A stretch of DNA of 26,727 bases from Prolixibacteraceae bacterium UBA5740 (GCA_002419285.1 DIFU01000084.1:1-26727); one strand, 5' to 3'. Counted from the stretch's first letter, positions 7,977 to 16,664 are shown. The notes: generated by a model from the letters alone, not told the origin. Made by a program: numbers and translations.

Positions 7977-9383
7977 TCAGGAATAGCTATTGTTGTCCCA
8001 ACAGTGGGTACAAAGCTTTTCCTTCGGTAAGCCTATTGCTTCCACTAAATCTTCAAGCCTCTGGAAAACCAGGGTGGTCAGTTTTAGTTTACGTCTTATT
8101 TGATCGACCATCTTTTTGTATTTCTCACTGTCGGGATTATTGTAATCCTTCATGTCGACATCGTATTCTCCCTCAAGTTCCAAAATAGCCTTTCGGGTGG
8201 CAAGATCGGTGATTTTTCGTGATCTTGAGAAATTTAGAAAATCACAGGGATAGAGAAGGGGAGGACAGGCCACCTTCATGTGAATCTCGCGGATACCTGC
8301 CTCATATAAAGCCTGGGTGTTCCCGATTAACTGGGTTCCCCTGACTATAGAATCGTCGAGAAATATACCTGACTTGCCACCTACCAGGGAATGATTGGGT
8401 ATCAATTTCATCCTCGCAACCAAATCGCGCATTTCCTGATTTTGGGGCATAAAACTTCGTGGCCAGGTGGGGGTATATTTGGCATAGGGCCTCATATATG
8501 GGATACGGCTCTCATTGCTGTACCCAACCGCATGGGCAATGCCGGAATCTGGAATGCCTGAAACAAAATCCGCTTTTGTCTGACTTCGTTTTGCGAGCGC
8601 TGCGCCACAACGATACCTGCATTCCTCCACATTGATGCCTTCATAAAACGATGGAGGATATCCATAGTAGACCCACAGAAAGGCACAAATCTGCATTTTA
8701 TCATTGGCCTTTCTGAGTACTTCTGTCCCGTCGGCTGTTATTCTGATTATCTCTCCCGGACCTATATCTCTTATGGTTTTGTACCCCAGATTAAAAAAAG
8801 AGCATGATTCAGTGGCAACAGCCCATGAGTTTTCTTTTTGCCCAAGTGCAACGGGTGTCCGGCCCAGTTTGTCACGCGCAGCAATAATCCCCTCTTCGGT
8901 AAGCATGAGAATCGAACAAGAGCCTTTCATGAGATTGAAGGCATTTTCAATTCCTGTGACAATGTCATCAGATTCGCAAATCATCATGGCCATCAGTTCT
9001 GTGGGATTGGTGCCACCCTGACTGGTCTCGGCAAAGTGTTGGCGTTTGTCTAACTGTCGCTTCTCGAGTTCTTCAAGATTATTGATCTTGCCAACCGTGC
9101 AAATGGCAAATTTGCCCAGATGTGAATGGACAATAATTGGTTGGGCTTCGGTGTCGCTAATTATCCCGATCCCGCTATTTGCGGCAAAGGTTTTTACATC
9201 GTCCGCGAATTTGCTTCTGAAATAATCGTTTTCAATACTGTGTATTGCTCTCTGAAATCCGTTTCTGGCATTGTAAAAAGCCATCCCGGCTCTCTTGGTT
9301 CCCAGATGCGAATGATAATCGGTACCGTAGAAAACATCATAAACACAATTCCCTTTCCCCACACTTCCGAAGAATCCACTCAT
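7977..9383 (-). CDS. PurF-like amidophosphoribosyltransferase paralog lacking the nucleophilic Cys
   Basis: This 468-aa protein has the two-domain plan of glutamine PRPP amidotransferase: an Ntn glutaminase domain (about 1-225), then a phosphoribosyltransferase domain. The PRPP loop is intact (FLDDSIVRGTQL, Asp343-Thr350), as are FVSGIPDSG and the basic run before it. The four cysteines that bind [4Fe-4S] in Bacillus PurF appear conserved: Cys233 (QICAF), Cys380 (LLYPCDF), and Cys458 and Cys461 (LCTHCW). The glutaminase half is degraded. Residue 2 is Ser (MSGFFGS) instead of the catalytic Cys, and HRGQEAAG is HLGTKRAG. The GHVRYST arginine motif is GIGIISDT, and HNGNLTN is TVGKINN. The ATG at 9381-9383 has no better alternative. 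It is probably not a working glutaminase; from memory, Bacteroidetes often carry such a paralog beside a true PurF. It ends 12 nt from convergent yifB. Confidence 0.88.
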   Translation of the reverse strand: MSGFFGSVGKGNCVYDVFYGTDYHSHLGTKRAGMAFYNARNGFQRAIHSIENDYFRSKFADDVKTFAANSGIGIISDTEAQPIIVHSHLGKFAICTVGKINNLEELEKRQLDKRQHFAETSQGGTNPTELMAMMICESDDIVTGIENAFNLMKGSCSILMLTEEGIIAARDKLGRTPVALGQKENSWAVATESCSFFNLGYKTIRDIGPGEIIRITADGTEVLRKANDKMQICAFLWVYYGYPPSFYEGINVEECRYRCGAALAKRSQTKADFVSGIPDSGIAHAVGYSNESRIPYMRPYAKYTPTWPRSFMPQNQEMRDLVARMKLIPNHSLVGGKSGIFLDDSIVRGTQLIGNTQALYEAGIREIHMKVACPPLLYPCDFLNFSRSRKITDLATRKAILELEGEYDVDMKDYNNPDSEKYKKMVDQIRRKLKLTTLVFQRLEDLVEAIGLPKEKLCTHCWDNNSYS

Positions 9384-9456
9384 AATCAGTCTGTTTTAAA
9401 AATTTGGCTGCTCTGGGTTGCGTGTGTGAAAATGAAAATAAAAATTCAGAATTCCA

Positions 9457-10827
9457 CTAGGATGTTCGATTTTGATTTTCTTTTTTACTCTTTTCCCTGA
9501 AATAGAAATAAACCGGCAACCCAAGTAACACCGTTATCAGGGCTATAAAAGATTCTGATGGTCGTTCAATAAAGGAGAGCGTAAGTATTCCGGCACTGGT
9601 TGTCAGGAAAAAGATTTGTACCCATGGGTATCCAGGCATTGACGGGGCAGTCGGGTTCCCTTTTCGTAGTTTGAAAATACCTGCAACCGCAAGCAGTGGA
9701 AATAGTCCAAGGGCAAATCCCATGTAAGTAAGAATCTGGTCAAAGGTCCCTGAAACGACCATGACTATTGACAAGGCACCTTGTAAAAGTATTGCCCGTG
9801 AAGGCGCATGGTTTCGGCTTGTTACCCTGGCAATCGACCTGAAAAAGTATCCGTCACGCGACATGGCATAATACACTCTGGGTCCCAGAATAAGGTATGC
9901 ACTTAATGAAGAGAAGAGGGCAAAGGAAATCAGAAGTGAAATGATGGATTCGGCCTTGACGCCAAATGCGTTTGCGACTGCCAATCCACCGACTGAAACG
10001 ACTCCCTTCATTTGATCCGGGGGAATGGCATAAACAAAGAATACATTCAGGAGGAAGTATAAAGCAACCACGGTCAAGGTTCCTGTGATAAGGGCTTTTG
10101 GAATGTTTTTCCGGGGATTTTTAACTTCCGACCCGATATACGTAGCTGCATTCCAGCCGCTATAAGCAAACATGACCCAGAGTAACGACAACCCTCCTGC
10201 TTTCATGCCCGAAAGGTTGGCAATAAAGGGTTCGTTATTTGAAAAATGGCTCCAATCGCCCTTTCCCAGAAAGAGGCCTCCCAAGATCAGCAATACAAGC
10301 AGAGCAATCTTCATTACTGTTAGAAAGTTCTGAATCCTCGAGCCAAAGGATAAACCGCGCGCATGGATCGCGGTAAACAAGATAATGACGCTAATGGCCA
10401 AAAATTGCTTTGCGCTTTCAGGTGACACATTGCTCCAGTGGCCTGTATTTGGTATTAACGGGATAGCGCGATAAAAATATTCACTGAAACCTATGGCCGA
10501 AGCAGCTATCGGGGCTGAGAAACCGGCAATAAAGGAAACCCATCCCGATAAAAATCCTATGGATGGATGAAACAGTCGTGACAGGAAGGTATATTCCCCG
10601 CCTGCCTGAGGCATGGCAATCCCCAGTTCACTATAAGACAGGGCACCACTGATGGCGATTAAACCACCGAATAGCCAGATCAGAATCATTATCGCAGTGT
10701 GATTGATTTCACCCAAAATAATCCCTGATGTTGTGAATATTCCAGCACCAATGATGTTGGCAACAACTATGTTATAGACCGGGAAATAGCCCAGTCTGCG
10801 GTTGAGCCGAAGGTGATTCTCTGACAT
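9457..10827 (-). CDS. APC-superfamily amino acid permease
   Basis: This 456-aa membrane protein has about 12 hydrophobic segments and the APC-superfamily hallmark in the first helix, VVANIIGAGIFTTSG (IGAGIF at residues 26-31). A second typical stretch follows, LSYSELGIAMPQAGGEYTFL, and helix 6 has LLWVMFAYSGWNAATYIGSEVKNP split around a membrane turn. These features place it nearest the L-type amino acid transporter (LAT) group, which moves neutral amino acids by exchange or with protons. The substrate cannot be told from sequence. The start lies only 6 nt after the upstream methyltransferase stop on this strand, so the two are probably one transcript. The PurF-like gene follows after 73 nt. 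Confidence 0.9.
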   Translation of the reverse strand: MSENHLRLNRRLGYFPVYNIVVANIIGAGIFTTSGIILGEINHTAIMILIWLFGGLIAISGALSYSELGIAMPQAGGEYTFLSRLFHPSIGFLSGWVSFIAGFSAPIAASAIGFSEYFYRAIPLIPNTGHWSNVSPESAKQFLAISVIILFTAIHARGLSFGSRIQNFLTVMKIALLVLLILGGLFLGKGDWSHFSNNEPFIANLSGMKAGGLSLLWVMFAYSGWNAATYIGSEVKNPRKNIPKALITGTLTVVALYFLLNVFFVYAIPPDQMKGVVSVGGLAVANAFGVKAESIISLLISFALFSSLSAYLILGPRVYYAMSRDGYFFRSIARVTSRNHAPSRAILLQGALSIVMVVSGTFDQILTYMGFALGLFPLLAVAGIFKLRKGNPTAPSMPGYPWVQIFFLTTSAGILTLSFIERPSESFIALITVLLGLPVYFYFREKSKKENQNRTS

Positions 10828-10833
10828 TTGCGG

Positions 10834-11481
10834 TTATTTCTTGCAGCTGATCGATAAGCCTGACCGGCTGTTTCTTTCATATCTTGTGGCGTACGCCGGA
10901 TTTTTTTCAAGATAAGCCAAAAATTCTCTGATATCGGCTGATCGCATGTTTGTGTTATGGGCCACAAAACAACCACCCTGTTTCATTTTGGATTCCATGG
11001 CAATGAAGTAGTTTTTATACCACCATTTATCGGCATCACAAAATACAAAGTCGTATGTACCTTCAATTGATGGAACCAGATCATGTGCATCCCCCAGCCT
11101 TGCATCAATATAATCTGACAATCCGGCTTTGCGAAAGTTGGCTAGTGCCTCTACATATCTTTTTTTATCAATTTCGATGGTTATCAGTTTGCCACCTGTT
11201 TTTGACAGTGCCCATGCGATCCAGATAGCCGAATGGCCGGTGGATGTTCCGATTTCCAGGGCATTCCTGTACTGTCCATCCAAAATCAAGTCGTAGAGAA
11301 TGCGACCATCCGTGACCGGAACATTCATGTCGCGCCATTGTCCTGATTGCTCATTCAGAAATGACAAAACCTTTTTGTCAAGCTCAGTTTTCGCTTCTGG
11401 ATATTGGGCGGCTGACAAAAGCGGCAGGAGAATGAATAACAGAATCACCCGAGCAAGGAAAGAATATCTGACCGATTTCAT
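10834..11481 (-). CDS. Class I SAM-dependent O-methyltransferase with predicted signal peptide
   Basis: From the ATG at 11479-11481 the product is 215 aa. It starts MKSVRYSFLARVILLFILLPL with LSAAQ after it, a basic start, hydrophobic core and AXA-like cleavage site typical of Sec export, with cleavage near residue 25. The remainder is a Rossmann methyltransferase of the catechol/caffeoyl-CoA O-methyltransferase group. Motif I is LEIGTSTGHSAIW (about 75-87), with the SAM ribose-binding acid in ITIEIDKKRY and the post-motif FVFCDADKWWY. Reading upstream to a further ATG at 11676 would add 65 residues, but that extension runs straight through a terminator hairpin and is implausible. Export is odd because SAM is a cytoplasmic cofactor. 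The predicted signal may instead be an uncleaved anchor with the domain facing inward. The permease gene follows after 6 nt. Confidence 0.85.
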   Translation of the reverse strand: MKSVRYSFLARVILLFILLPLLSAAQYPEAKTELDKKVLSFLNEQSGQWRDMNVPVTDGRILYDLILDGQYRNALEIGTSTGHSAIWIAWALSKTGGKLITIEIDKKRYVEALANFRKAGLSDYIDARLGDAHDLVPSIEGTYDFVFCDADKWWYKNYFIAMESKMKQGGCFVAHNTNMRSADIREFLAYLEKNPAYATRYERNSRSGLSISCKK

Positions 11482-11626
11482 AGAGAGTAGATTTTTCTGG
11501 TTATTGATCAACGCAAAAAAAGCAGAAATATTGACTGTCTGTAAATTATGATCCTTACTGTACCACAAAAATAGTGCTAAGATGCCAATTGATTGAATGG
11601 AATTCCGATTTCTTCTTTGTTTCATT

Positions 11627-11673
11627 AAAAAAAAGAAATCAAGGATTCCTGTTTTTTTTGAATCCTTGATTTC
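11627..11673 (-). terminator. Rho-independent terminator after the Asp-box protein gene
   Basis: Two perfectly complementary 14-nt arms, at 11635-11648 and 11660-11673 (GAATCCTTGATTTC and its reverse complement), enclose an 11-nt loop. On the minus strand the stem is followed by eight T residues (11627-11634). The stem sits 24 nt past the stop of the 1095-aa gene and is the textbook shape. It separates that gene from the downstream methyltransferase, which therefore probably has its own promoter in 11482-11626. Confidence 0.9.
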
Positions 11674-11696
11674 CAATGTTTTTCCGATTAATTGGA

Positions 11697-14600
11697 TTAT
11701 TTATTCCAAACCGGCATCCTTCCTGGAGTCCAGGGAGCATTTAGTCGTGTAAGTTCTTCTTCAAGTGAAGGTATATCCTTTTCAACCAACTTGGTAAGCC
11801 TTTCAAGTACTGGTGGAAATTCATCCTTCAGGATCGCAAGACTCTCTTTCTCCGTGTTTGTGATTGCGGAAAGATTCCCGACGAATCCATAGGAAATCGA
11901 AGAAAGTCGAATATTCAACGGTACCTGACTCGGGGGTGTCTCTTCACGGCTGGCTTTGGGCTGAACTCCATTCAACAGGAAGTTTATTTCTTCCAGTTCA
12001 TTTCCCAGTTTGCGTGCTTTGTCCATCAGGCCTTGACCTGCCTCCGGCGTAGCATATATGGCCTGTTTGATATGTTCAACCTTGCTTATCATCTCATTGG
12101 TCATTCGGTTGGTACCTGTCATGGCTATCGATAAACGACTAACTTCCTTTGCGAAGTCAATATTTTCCTTATAATTTTCGGAAGGAAGGGTCACCAAATC
12201 AGGTTTTTTCGTCATGAATTTTACCGGACCTGCCAAAGGTTTTAATTCCCCTTGGTGCCATAGAGCCAATTCGACAGAATATTCGCCGGGCATCACCAGA
12301 AGTCCGTTTCCGCCACCTCTCCTGCCTGAACTGCCGGCAGTGGGATTAAATGATCCTGCAACACTGGTTGCTGATGGATTATTGTAGCGAAGATCCCAAT
12401 TGACCCGATTGATTCCTTTTGACGGATTCTGGGTAAGTCTCCGTATAATATTTCCGTCTGCGTCCTTGATGGTAAAAATCAAATGTGAACTTTCTTCCTT
12501 GCCTTCCAGTTCAAGTTCCCGCCAAGTGGGCTGCGGAATAGGTTTGCCTTCTTTGAAGAGTTTTTTCTCCTCCTCGGTTCTGATTGCCTTTGACGATTTT
12601 GGTGCTTCTTTCAGGAAATAGGTAAAGGTTGCTCCAAATTCCGGATTGGGTGCATTGAAGTAGGTATCACCCTGGTTGTCCTTGTTACTGGTTGGATTAT
12701 AAAGAAGAGCCGTTTTGATCGGGAACAGGTGTGCCTCTTTGTCAAGATTCTCCTTATTCAGGTCACGTAATGTACTGTAATCGTCCAGGATATAAAACCC
12801 ACGTCCAAATGTGGCCAACACCAGGTCGCATTCCCTTTTTTGGATTGCCATATGCCTAACAGCAATTGTAGGGATACCTGCCTTGAGCTGTACCCAATTT
12901 GATCCTCCATCCTTAGAGAAGAAAACTCCGAATTCAGTTCCTGCAAAAAGAAGGTCACTACTGATAAAATCTTGTTCCAGGGTATGCACTGTTCCGTTTT
13001 CCGGCAAATTGGATGAGATTGAACTCCATGATTTTCCCTTATCGGTACTTTTCATGATATATGGCTTGAAGTCATCCCGCTTCAGGTTATCGAATGATGC
13101 ATACACAACATTTTCATCGAATTTGTCAGCGTGAAGATGTGAAACATACGTGTATTCAGGAACCCCCGGGAAGTTTTTAACCTGTCTCCAGGTCTTTCCG
13201 CCATCTTCGGTAACTGAAATAACCCCGTCATCAGTCCCGGCATATAATAGGTTCTCGTTCAGTGGAGATTCCGACAAGGCGACAATGGTTCCCCACAAGG
13301 AGGTGGAAACATCCTTTGCCACAGCGTCGATACTCCAGAATTTTCCCATAACCGGCCAGGTATTTCGGTCAGTTTTGGTCGTCAGGTCATCGCTGATTAC
13401 TTCCCATGAATCGCCCCTGTTGTCACTTCTGAATACTTTGTTTGCTGCAAAGTAGATTCTTTGGGGATGGTGTTTGCTGACAAACATTGGTGCATTCCAG
13501 TTCCATTTGTAAGTTTCTTCACCTTTTCTTTCCCTGGGTTTTATGTTTTTGGCCTCTCCGCTCCGCTTGTCGAATCGGCTCAGGTTCCCATATTGATATT
13601 CAGTGTAAACAATGTTGTGGTCCCCGGGATCTGTATCGATCCAAAAACCATCGCCGCCCATTGTGACAATCCATTCGTCGTTTGTGACACCACTCCTTGT
13701 TAAGTTTGCCGAAGGCCCGTACATCGAATTATTATCCTGCGTTCCACCGTATACATTATAAAAAGGATATTCATTGTCGACATTTACACGATAAAACTGC
13801 GTGATTGGGAGATTTTCCTTGAAATCCCAGGTTTCTCCGTTATCCCAGGTTTCATAAATACCTCCATCACCTCCTATGATGATGTGCCTGGTATTGGAAG
13901 GATCGATCCAGAGTGCGTGGTCGTCGACATGGCGACCGCTATTTCCCAGGTTACGCCAGGTTTTTCCCCCGTCTACCGTGATCTGGGTATAAGTGTCGAG
14001 CGATATAACCCGGTTAACATCTTTCGGGTCACAATGAATCTTATTGTAATATTGGCCTGAACTATGGTAGCTGTTCATCTTTTCCCAACTTTCGCCTTTA
14101 TCGGTCGACCTGAAGAAACCACCCGAATTTCCAGCGGCTTCAACAATCAGGTATACAACATTCGTGTTGACGGGAGATACATCGATACCCATACCTCCGA
14201 TGTCGCCCGATGGCAATCCTTTCATAATCTTATTCCAGGTCTGGCCACCGTCGGTCGTTTTATAGACGGCTGACTCGGGACCACCTCCGATTTTGCTGAA
14301 AACATGTCTTCTTCTCTGTTCTGAGGTGGCATACATTATGTCAGGATCAGATGGGTCGATGATCACATTGTTGACGCCTGTTTCATCGCTGATATTCAAA
14401 ACCTTTTCCCAGGATTTTCCACCATCGGAGGATTTGTATAAACCCCTTTCTCCTCCCGGGCCCCAGGCAGAACCTTCGCAGGCTACGAATACGATATCGG
14501 AGTTCCTTGGATCGATCACGATTCCTCCAATCTGACGGCTATCCTTCAATCCCATGTTTTTGAAAGATTTTCCACCATCGACTGATTTATAGATGCCATC

Positions 14601-14984
14601 GCCATATCCCAGAGCTCGCTGGTGATTGTTTTCGCCTGTTCCTACCCAAACAACATTGAAATTGTTGGGATCAAGCCTGATAACGCCTGTAGCATATGCT
14701 CCATAGTTGTCGAAGATGGGCTTCCAGGTTGTTCCGTTATTTTCGGTTTTCCAGACATTCCCACTTGCAATGGCAGCATAATATTCAGAAGGATTTTCCG
14801 GATTGACTGCCAGGTCTGCTATCCGGCCACTTGCCCATGCAGGCCCTATGCTTCTGAACTTCAGTCCATTTACCAGGCTGGTAGTTACTAATGTATCGCC
14901 CTTCTGACGATCTGATCTCTGGGCCGAAACTGTCAGAGTGGCTCCAAGAAGCGCAATCAGGATGATTCGAATAGTTTTTTTCAT
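11697..14984 (-). CDS. Secreted VPS10/sortilin-type Asp-box (BNR) propeller protein, annotated in relatives as glycosyl hydrolase
   Basis: This 1095-aa exported protein starts MKKTIRIILIALLGATLTVSAQ, a clean Sec signal peptide cut near residue 21. Residues of about 70-700 hold at least eleven Asp-box repeats of the form SxDxGxTW, such as KTENNGTTW, KSVDGGKSF, KSSDGGKSW, KTTDGGQTW, RSTDKGESW, TVDGGKTW and KSTDKGKSW. These predict one or two beta-propellers of the sortilin/VPS10 kind. An Ig/FlgD-like segment follows (HLIFTIKDADGNIIRRL, INRVNWDLRYN), then a helical C-terminal region ending APWTPGRMPVWNK. Family members are often called glycosyl hydrolases, but I see no established catalytic pair, so function is unknown. 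There is no C-terminal type IX secretion domain and no lipobox, so the periplasm is the likely location. A strong terminator follows the gene. Confidence 0.85.
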   Translation of the reverse strand: MKKTIRIILIALLGATLTVSAQRSDRQKGDTLVTTSLVNGLKFRSIGPAWASGRIADLAVNPENPSEYYAAIASGNVWKTENNGTTWKPIFDNYGAYATGVIRLDPNNFNVVWVGTGENNHQRALGYGDGIYKSVDGGKSFKNMGLKDSRQIGGIVIDPRNSDIVFVACEGSAWGPGGERGLYKSSDGGKSWEKVLNISDETGVNNVIIDPSDPDIMYATSEQRRRHVFSKIGGGPESAVYKTTDGGQTWNKIMKGLPSGDIGGMGIDVSPVNTNVVYLIVEAAGNSGGFFRSTDKGESWEKMNSYHSSGQYYNKIHCDPKDVNRVISLDTYTQITVDGGKTWRNLGNSGRHVDDHALWIDPSNTRHIIIGGDGGIYETWDNGETWDFKENLPITQFYRVNVDNEYPFYNVYGGTQDNNSMYGPSANLTRSGVTNDEWIVTMGGDGFWIDTDPGDHNIVYTEYQYGNLSRFDKRSGEAKNIKPRERKGEETYKWNWNAPMFVSKHHPQRIYFAANKVFRSDNRGDSWEVISDDLTTKTDRNTWPVMGKFWSIDAVAKDVSTSLWGTIVALSESPLNENLLYAGTDDGVISVTEDGGKTWRQVKNFPGVPEYTYVSHLHADKFDENVVYASFDNLKRDDFKPYIMKSTDKGKSWSSISSNLPENGTVHTLEQDFISSDLLFAGTEFGVFFSKDGGSNWVQLKAGIPTIAVRHMAIQKRECDLVLATFGRGFYILDDYSTLRDLNKENLDKEAHLFPIKTALLYNPTSNKDNQGDTYFNAPNPEFGATFTYFLKEAPKSSKAIRTEEEKKLFKEGKPIPQPTWRELELEGKEESSHLIFTIKDADGNIIRRLTQNPSKGINRVNWDLRYNNPSATSVAGSFNPTAGSSGRRGGGNGLLVMPGEYSVELALWHQGELKPLAGPVKFMTKKPDLVTLPSENYKENIDFAKEVSRLSIAMTGTNRMTNEMISKVEHIKQAIYATPEAGQGLMDKARKLGNELEEINFLLNGVQPKASREETPPSQVPLNIRLSSISYGFVGNLSAITNTEKESLAILKDEFPPVLERLTKLVEKDIPSLEEELTRLNAPWTPGRMPVWNK

Positions 14985-15027
14985 GTAAAACCTGTTTTTG
15001 AAGTTTGATTTAAGTCTTTGAAGTGCA

Positions 15028-15058
15028 TAAAATTAATTTTTTCAATGAATCACCGCAA
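15028..15058 (-). promoter_or_regulatory. Possible promoter of the Asp-box protein gene
   Basis: On the minus strand, TTG (15056-15058) is followed after exactly 20 nt by TAATTTTA (15028-15035), one base off the TAnnTTTG -7 consensus of Bacteroidetes. The elements lie about 44 nt before the start codon. Spacing fits, but the sequence is AT-rich and the last base is not G. Confidence 0.35.
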
Positions 15059-15175
15059 TGACATTTCGGGATAGTTTTAATCATTTACAGCAGAAAAGCA
15101 AATCGTGTATGAATGTTTAGGAAAGGAAGTAGACAAAAAAATGGTACTTTTCCCAAAGAAAACCGTTTACCATTT

Positions 15176-16459
15176 ATGAATAAACCTGTGTCCAGGAATC
15201 CGTGGCTTTGGATTCCCACTTTGTACTTCGCTGAAGGACTTCCCTACGTGGTTGCGATGACTGTCTCGGTAATCATGTTTAAACGTTTAGGTATTTCAAA
15301 TACAGATATTGCTCTGTATACCAGCTGGTTGTACCTTCCATGGGTAATCAAGCCACTCTGGAGTCCAATTGTTGATATCCTTAAAACCAAGCGATTCTGG
15401 ATTGTTTGGATGCAGCTTTTGGTCGGTGGCACCCTGGCAGGTGTTGCTTTAACACTTCCCGGATCTGACTTTTTCCGATGGACGCTTGCGTTTCTCTGGC
15501 TTCTGGCTTTTAGTTCTGCTACACATGATATTGCTGCCGATGGCTTTTATATGCTGGGTCTTTCAAAGTATGATCAGGCGTTTTTTGTTGGAATCAGGAA
15601 TACCTTTTATAGGTTTGCCATGTTGTCAGGGCAGGGACTTCTTGTTGTCCTCGCAGGTTTTCTGGAGGAGAGATCAGGCAATATTGCCGGTTCATGGAGC
15701 ATCACCTTTTTTATACTTGCTGCCATGTTTGCCGCATTTTTTATTTATCACCTGGTTGTATTGCCATATCCCGCAGAGGATACTGAACGAGCGGTCAGCA
15801 GCGTAAAAGATGTTGTGAAAGGCTTTCTTGATACATTCGCTTCTTTCTTCAAAAAGCCACAGGCAGGAATTGCGATTGCCTTTATGTTACTTTTTAGGTT
15901 GGGGGAAGCACAGCTCGCGAAACTGGCCTCGCCATTTCTGCTTGATCCAAGGGAAACAGGCGGATTGGGCCTGACGACAACTGATATAGGTTTTGTTTAT
16001 GGCACCGCCGGTGTGATTGCCCTCACCTTGGGCGGAATATTAGGTGGAATCGCTGTCGCCCAACAAGGATTGAAAAAGTGGCTCTGGCCTCTTGCACTAG
16101 CCCTGAATCTGCCCAATCTGGCATATGTTGTCATGGCTTTTTTCCAGCCTGTATCTCTTTGGTGGATATCGGCTGGTGTCGTTGTCGAACAGTTTGGGTA
16201 TGGTTTCGGATTTACTGCTTACATGCTGTATATGATATATTTTGCCGATGGACCTAATAAAACGGCACATTATGCCATTTGTACAGGGTTCATGGCCCTG
16301 GGCATGATGCTTCCCGGAATGATCAGTGGTTGGATACAGGATCAACTTGGCTATCAATGGTTTTTTATCTGGGTTATGATTTGCACTCTCCCGGGTTTTG
16401 CACTTCTTCCTTTCATGAAGATCGATCCAGCTTTTGGCACCCGACACGCACAACAATAA
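15176..16459 (+). CDS. MFS transporter, AmpG-like
   Basis: This is a major facilitator superfamily protein with about 12 membrane helices, 427 aa from the ATG at 15176. It shares the AmpG/PAT-family opening, WIPTLYFAEGLPYVV, and also SWLYLPWVIKPLWSPIVD and SSATHDIAADGFYM. AmpG imports anhydro-muropeptides (GlcNAc-anhydroMurNAc-peptides) into the cytoplasm, and Bacteroidetes relatives sit among glycan genes. An upstream ATG at 15113 would add 21 basic, non-membrane residues (MFRKGSRQKNGTF...). I prefer 15176 because MNKPVSRNPWLWIPT gives the normal short N-terminal tail, but the choice is not certain. The gene diverges from the Asp-box protein gene and is followed after about 205 nt by the alkaline phosphatase. 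The substrate is inferred from family only. Confidence 0.82.
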   Translation: MNKPVSRNPWLWIPTLYFAEGLPYVVAMTVSVIMFKRLGISNTDIALYTSWLYLPWVIKPLWSPIVDILKTKRFWIVWMQLLVGGTLAGVALTLPGSDFFRWTLAFLWLLAFSSATHDIAADGFYMLGLSKYDQAFFVGIRNTFYRFAMLSGQGLLVVLAGFLEERSGNIAGSWSITFFILAAMFAAFFIYHLVVLPYPAEDTERAVSSVKDVVKGFLDTFASFFKKPQAGIAIAFMLLFRLGEAQLAKLASPFLLDPRETGGLGLTTTDIGFVYGTAGVIALTLGGILGGIAVAQQGLKKWLWPLALALNLPNLAYVVMAFFQPVSLWWISAGVVVEQFGYGFGFTAYMLYMIYFADGPNKTAHYAICTGFMALGMMLPGMISGWIQDQLGYQWFFIWVMICTLPGFALLPFMKIDPAFGTRHAQQ

Positions 16460-16664
16460 AACCCTGTTTCTTTTTGTTTTTTTCGTGTCTGTTAATTTAC
16501 TGTTCTGATTTTTTCTAGCAGGAGCTATGAATTATTCTTTTTACTTTTGTGCAGTGCTCATGAAAATTGGGATTGAGACCTGTTGTGAAAAAATTAGTGG
16601 GTTTTATAGTCAGGTGATCTTTTTTATGAGTTCTGATTGTTATAAACTGAAAATAATGGATTAT

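Noticed and set aside
11482..11676. N-terminal extension of the methyltransferase ORF
   Set aside because: It translates through a perfect terminator hairpin, and the internal start at 11481 begins a clean signal peptide.
12890..14770. Tandem repeat array in the Asp-box gene
   Set aside because: The repetition is at protein level (propeller blades) with divergent DNA; it is not a DNA repeat or CRISPR array.
16443..16489. Possible terminator after the AmpG-like gene (GACACG/CGTGTC)
   Set aside because: The stem is only 6 bp around a 35-nt loop, too weak to claim.
16527..16664. Upstream in-frame start of the alkaline phosphatase preceded by AGGAG
   Set aside because: It would place 46 residues in front of a complete signal peptide (MKKVKFLMVVMALF...), which would prevent normal export. 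Bacteroidetes rarely rely on Shine-Dalgarno sequences.
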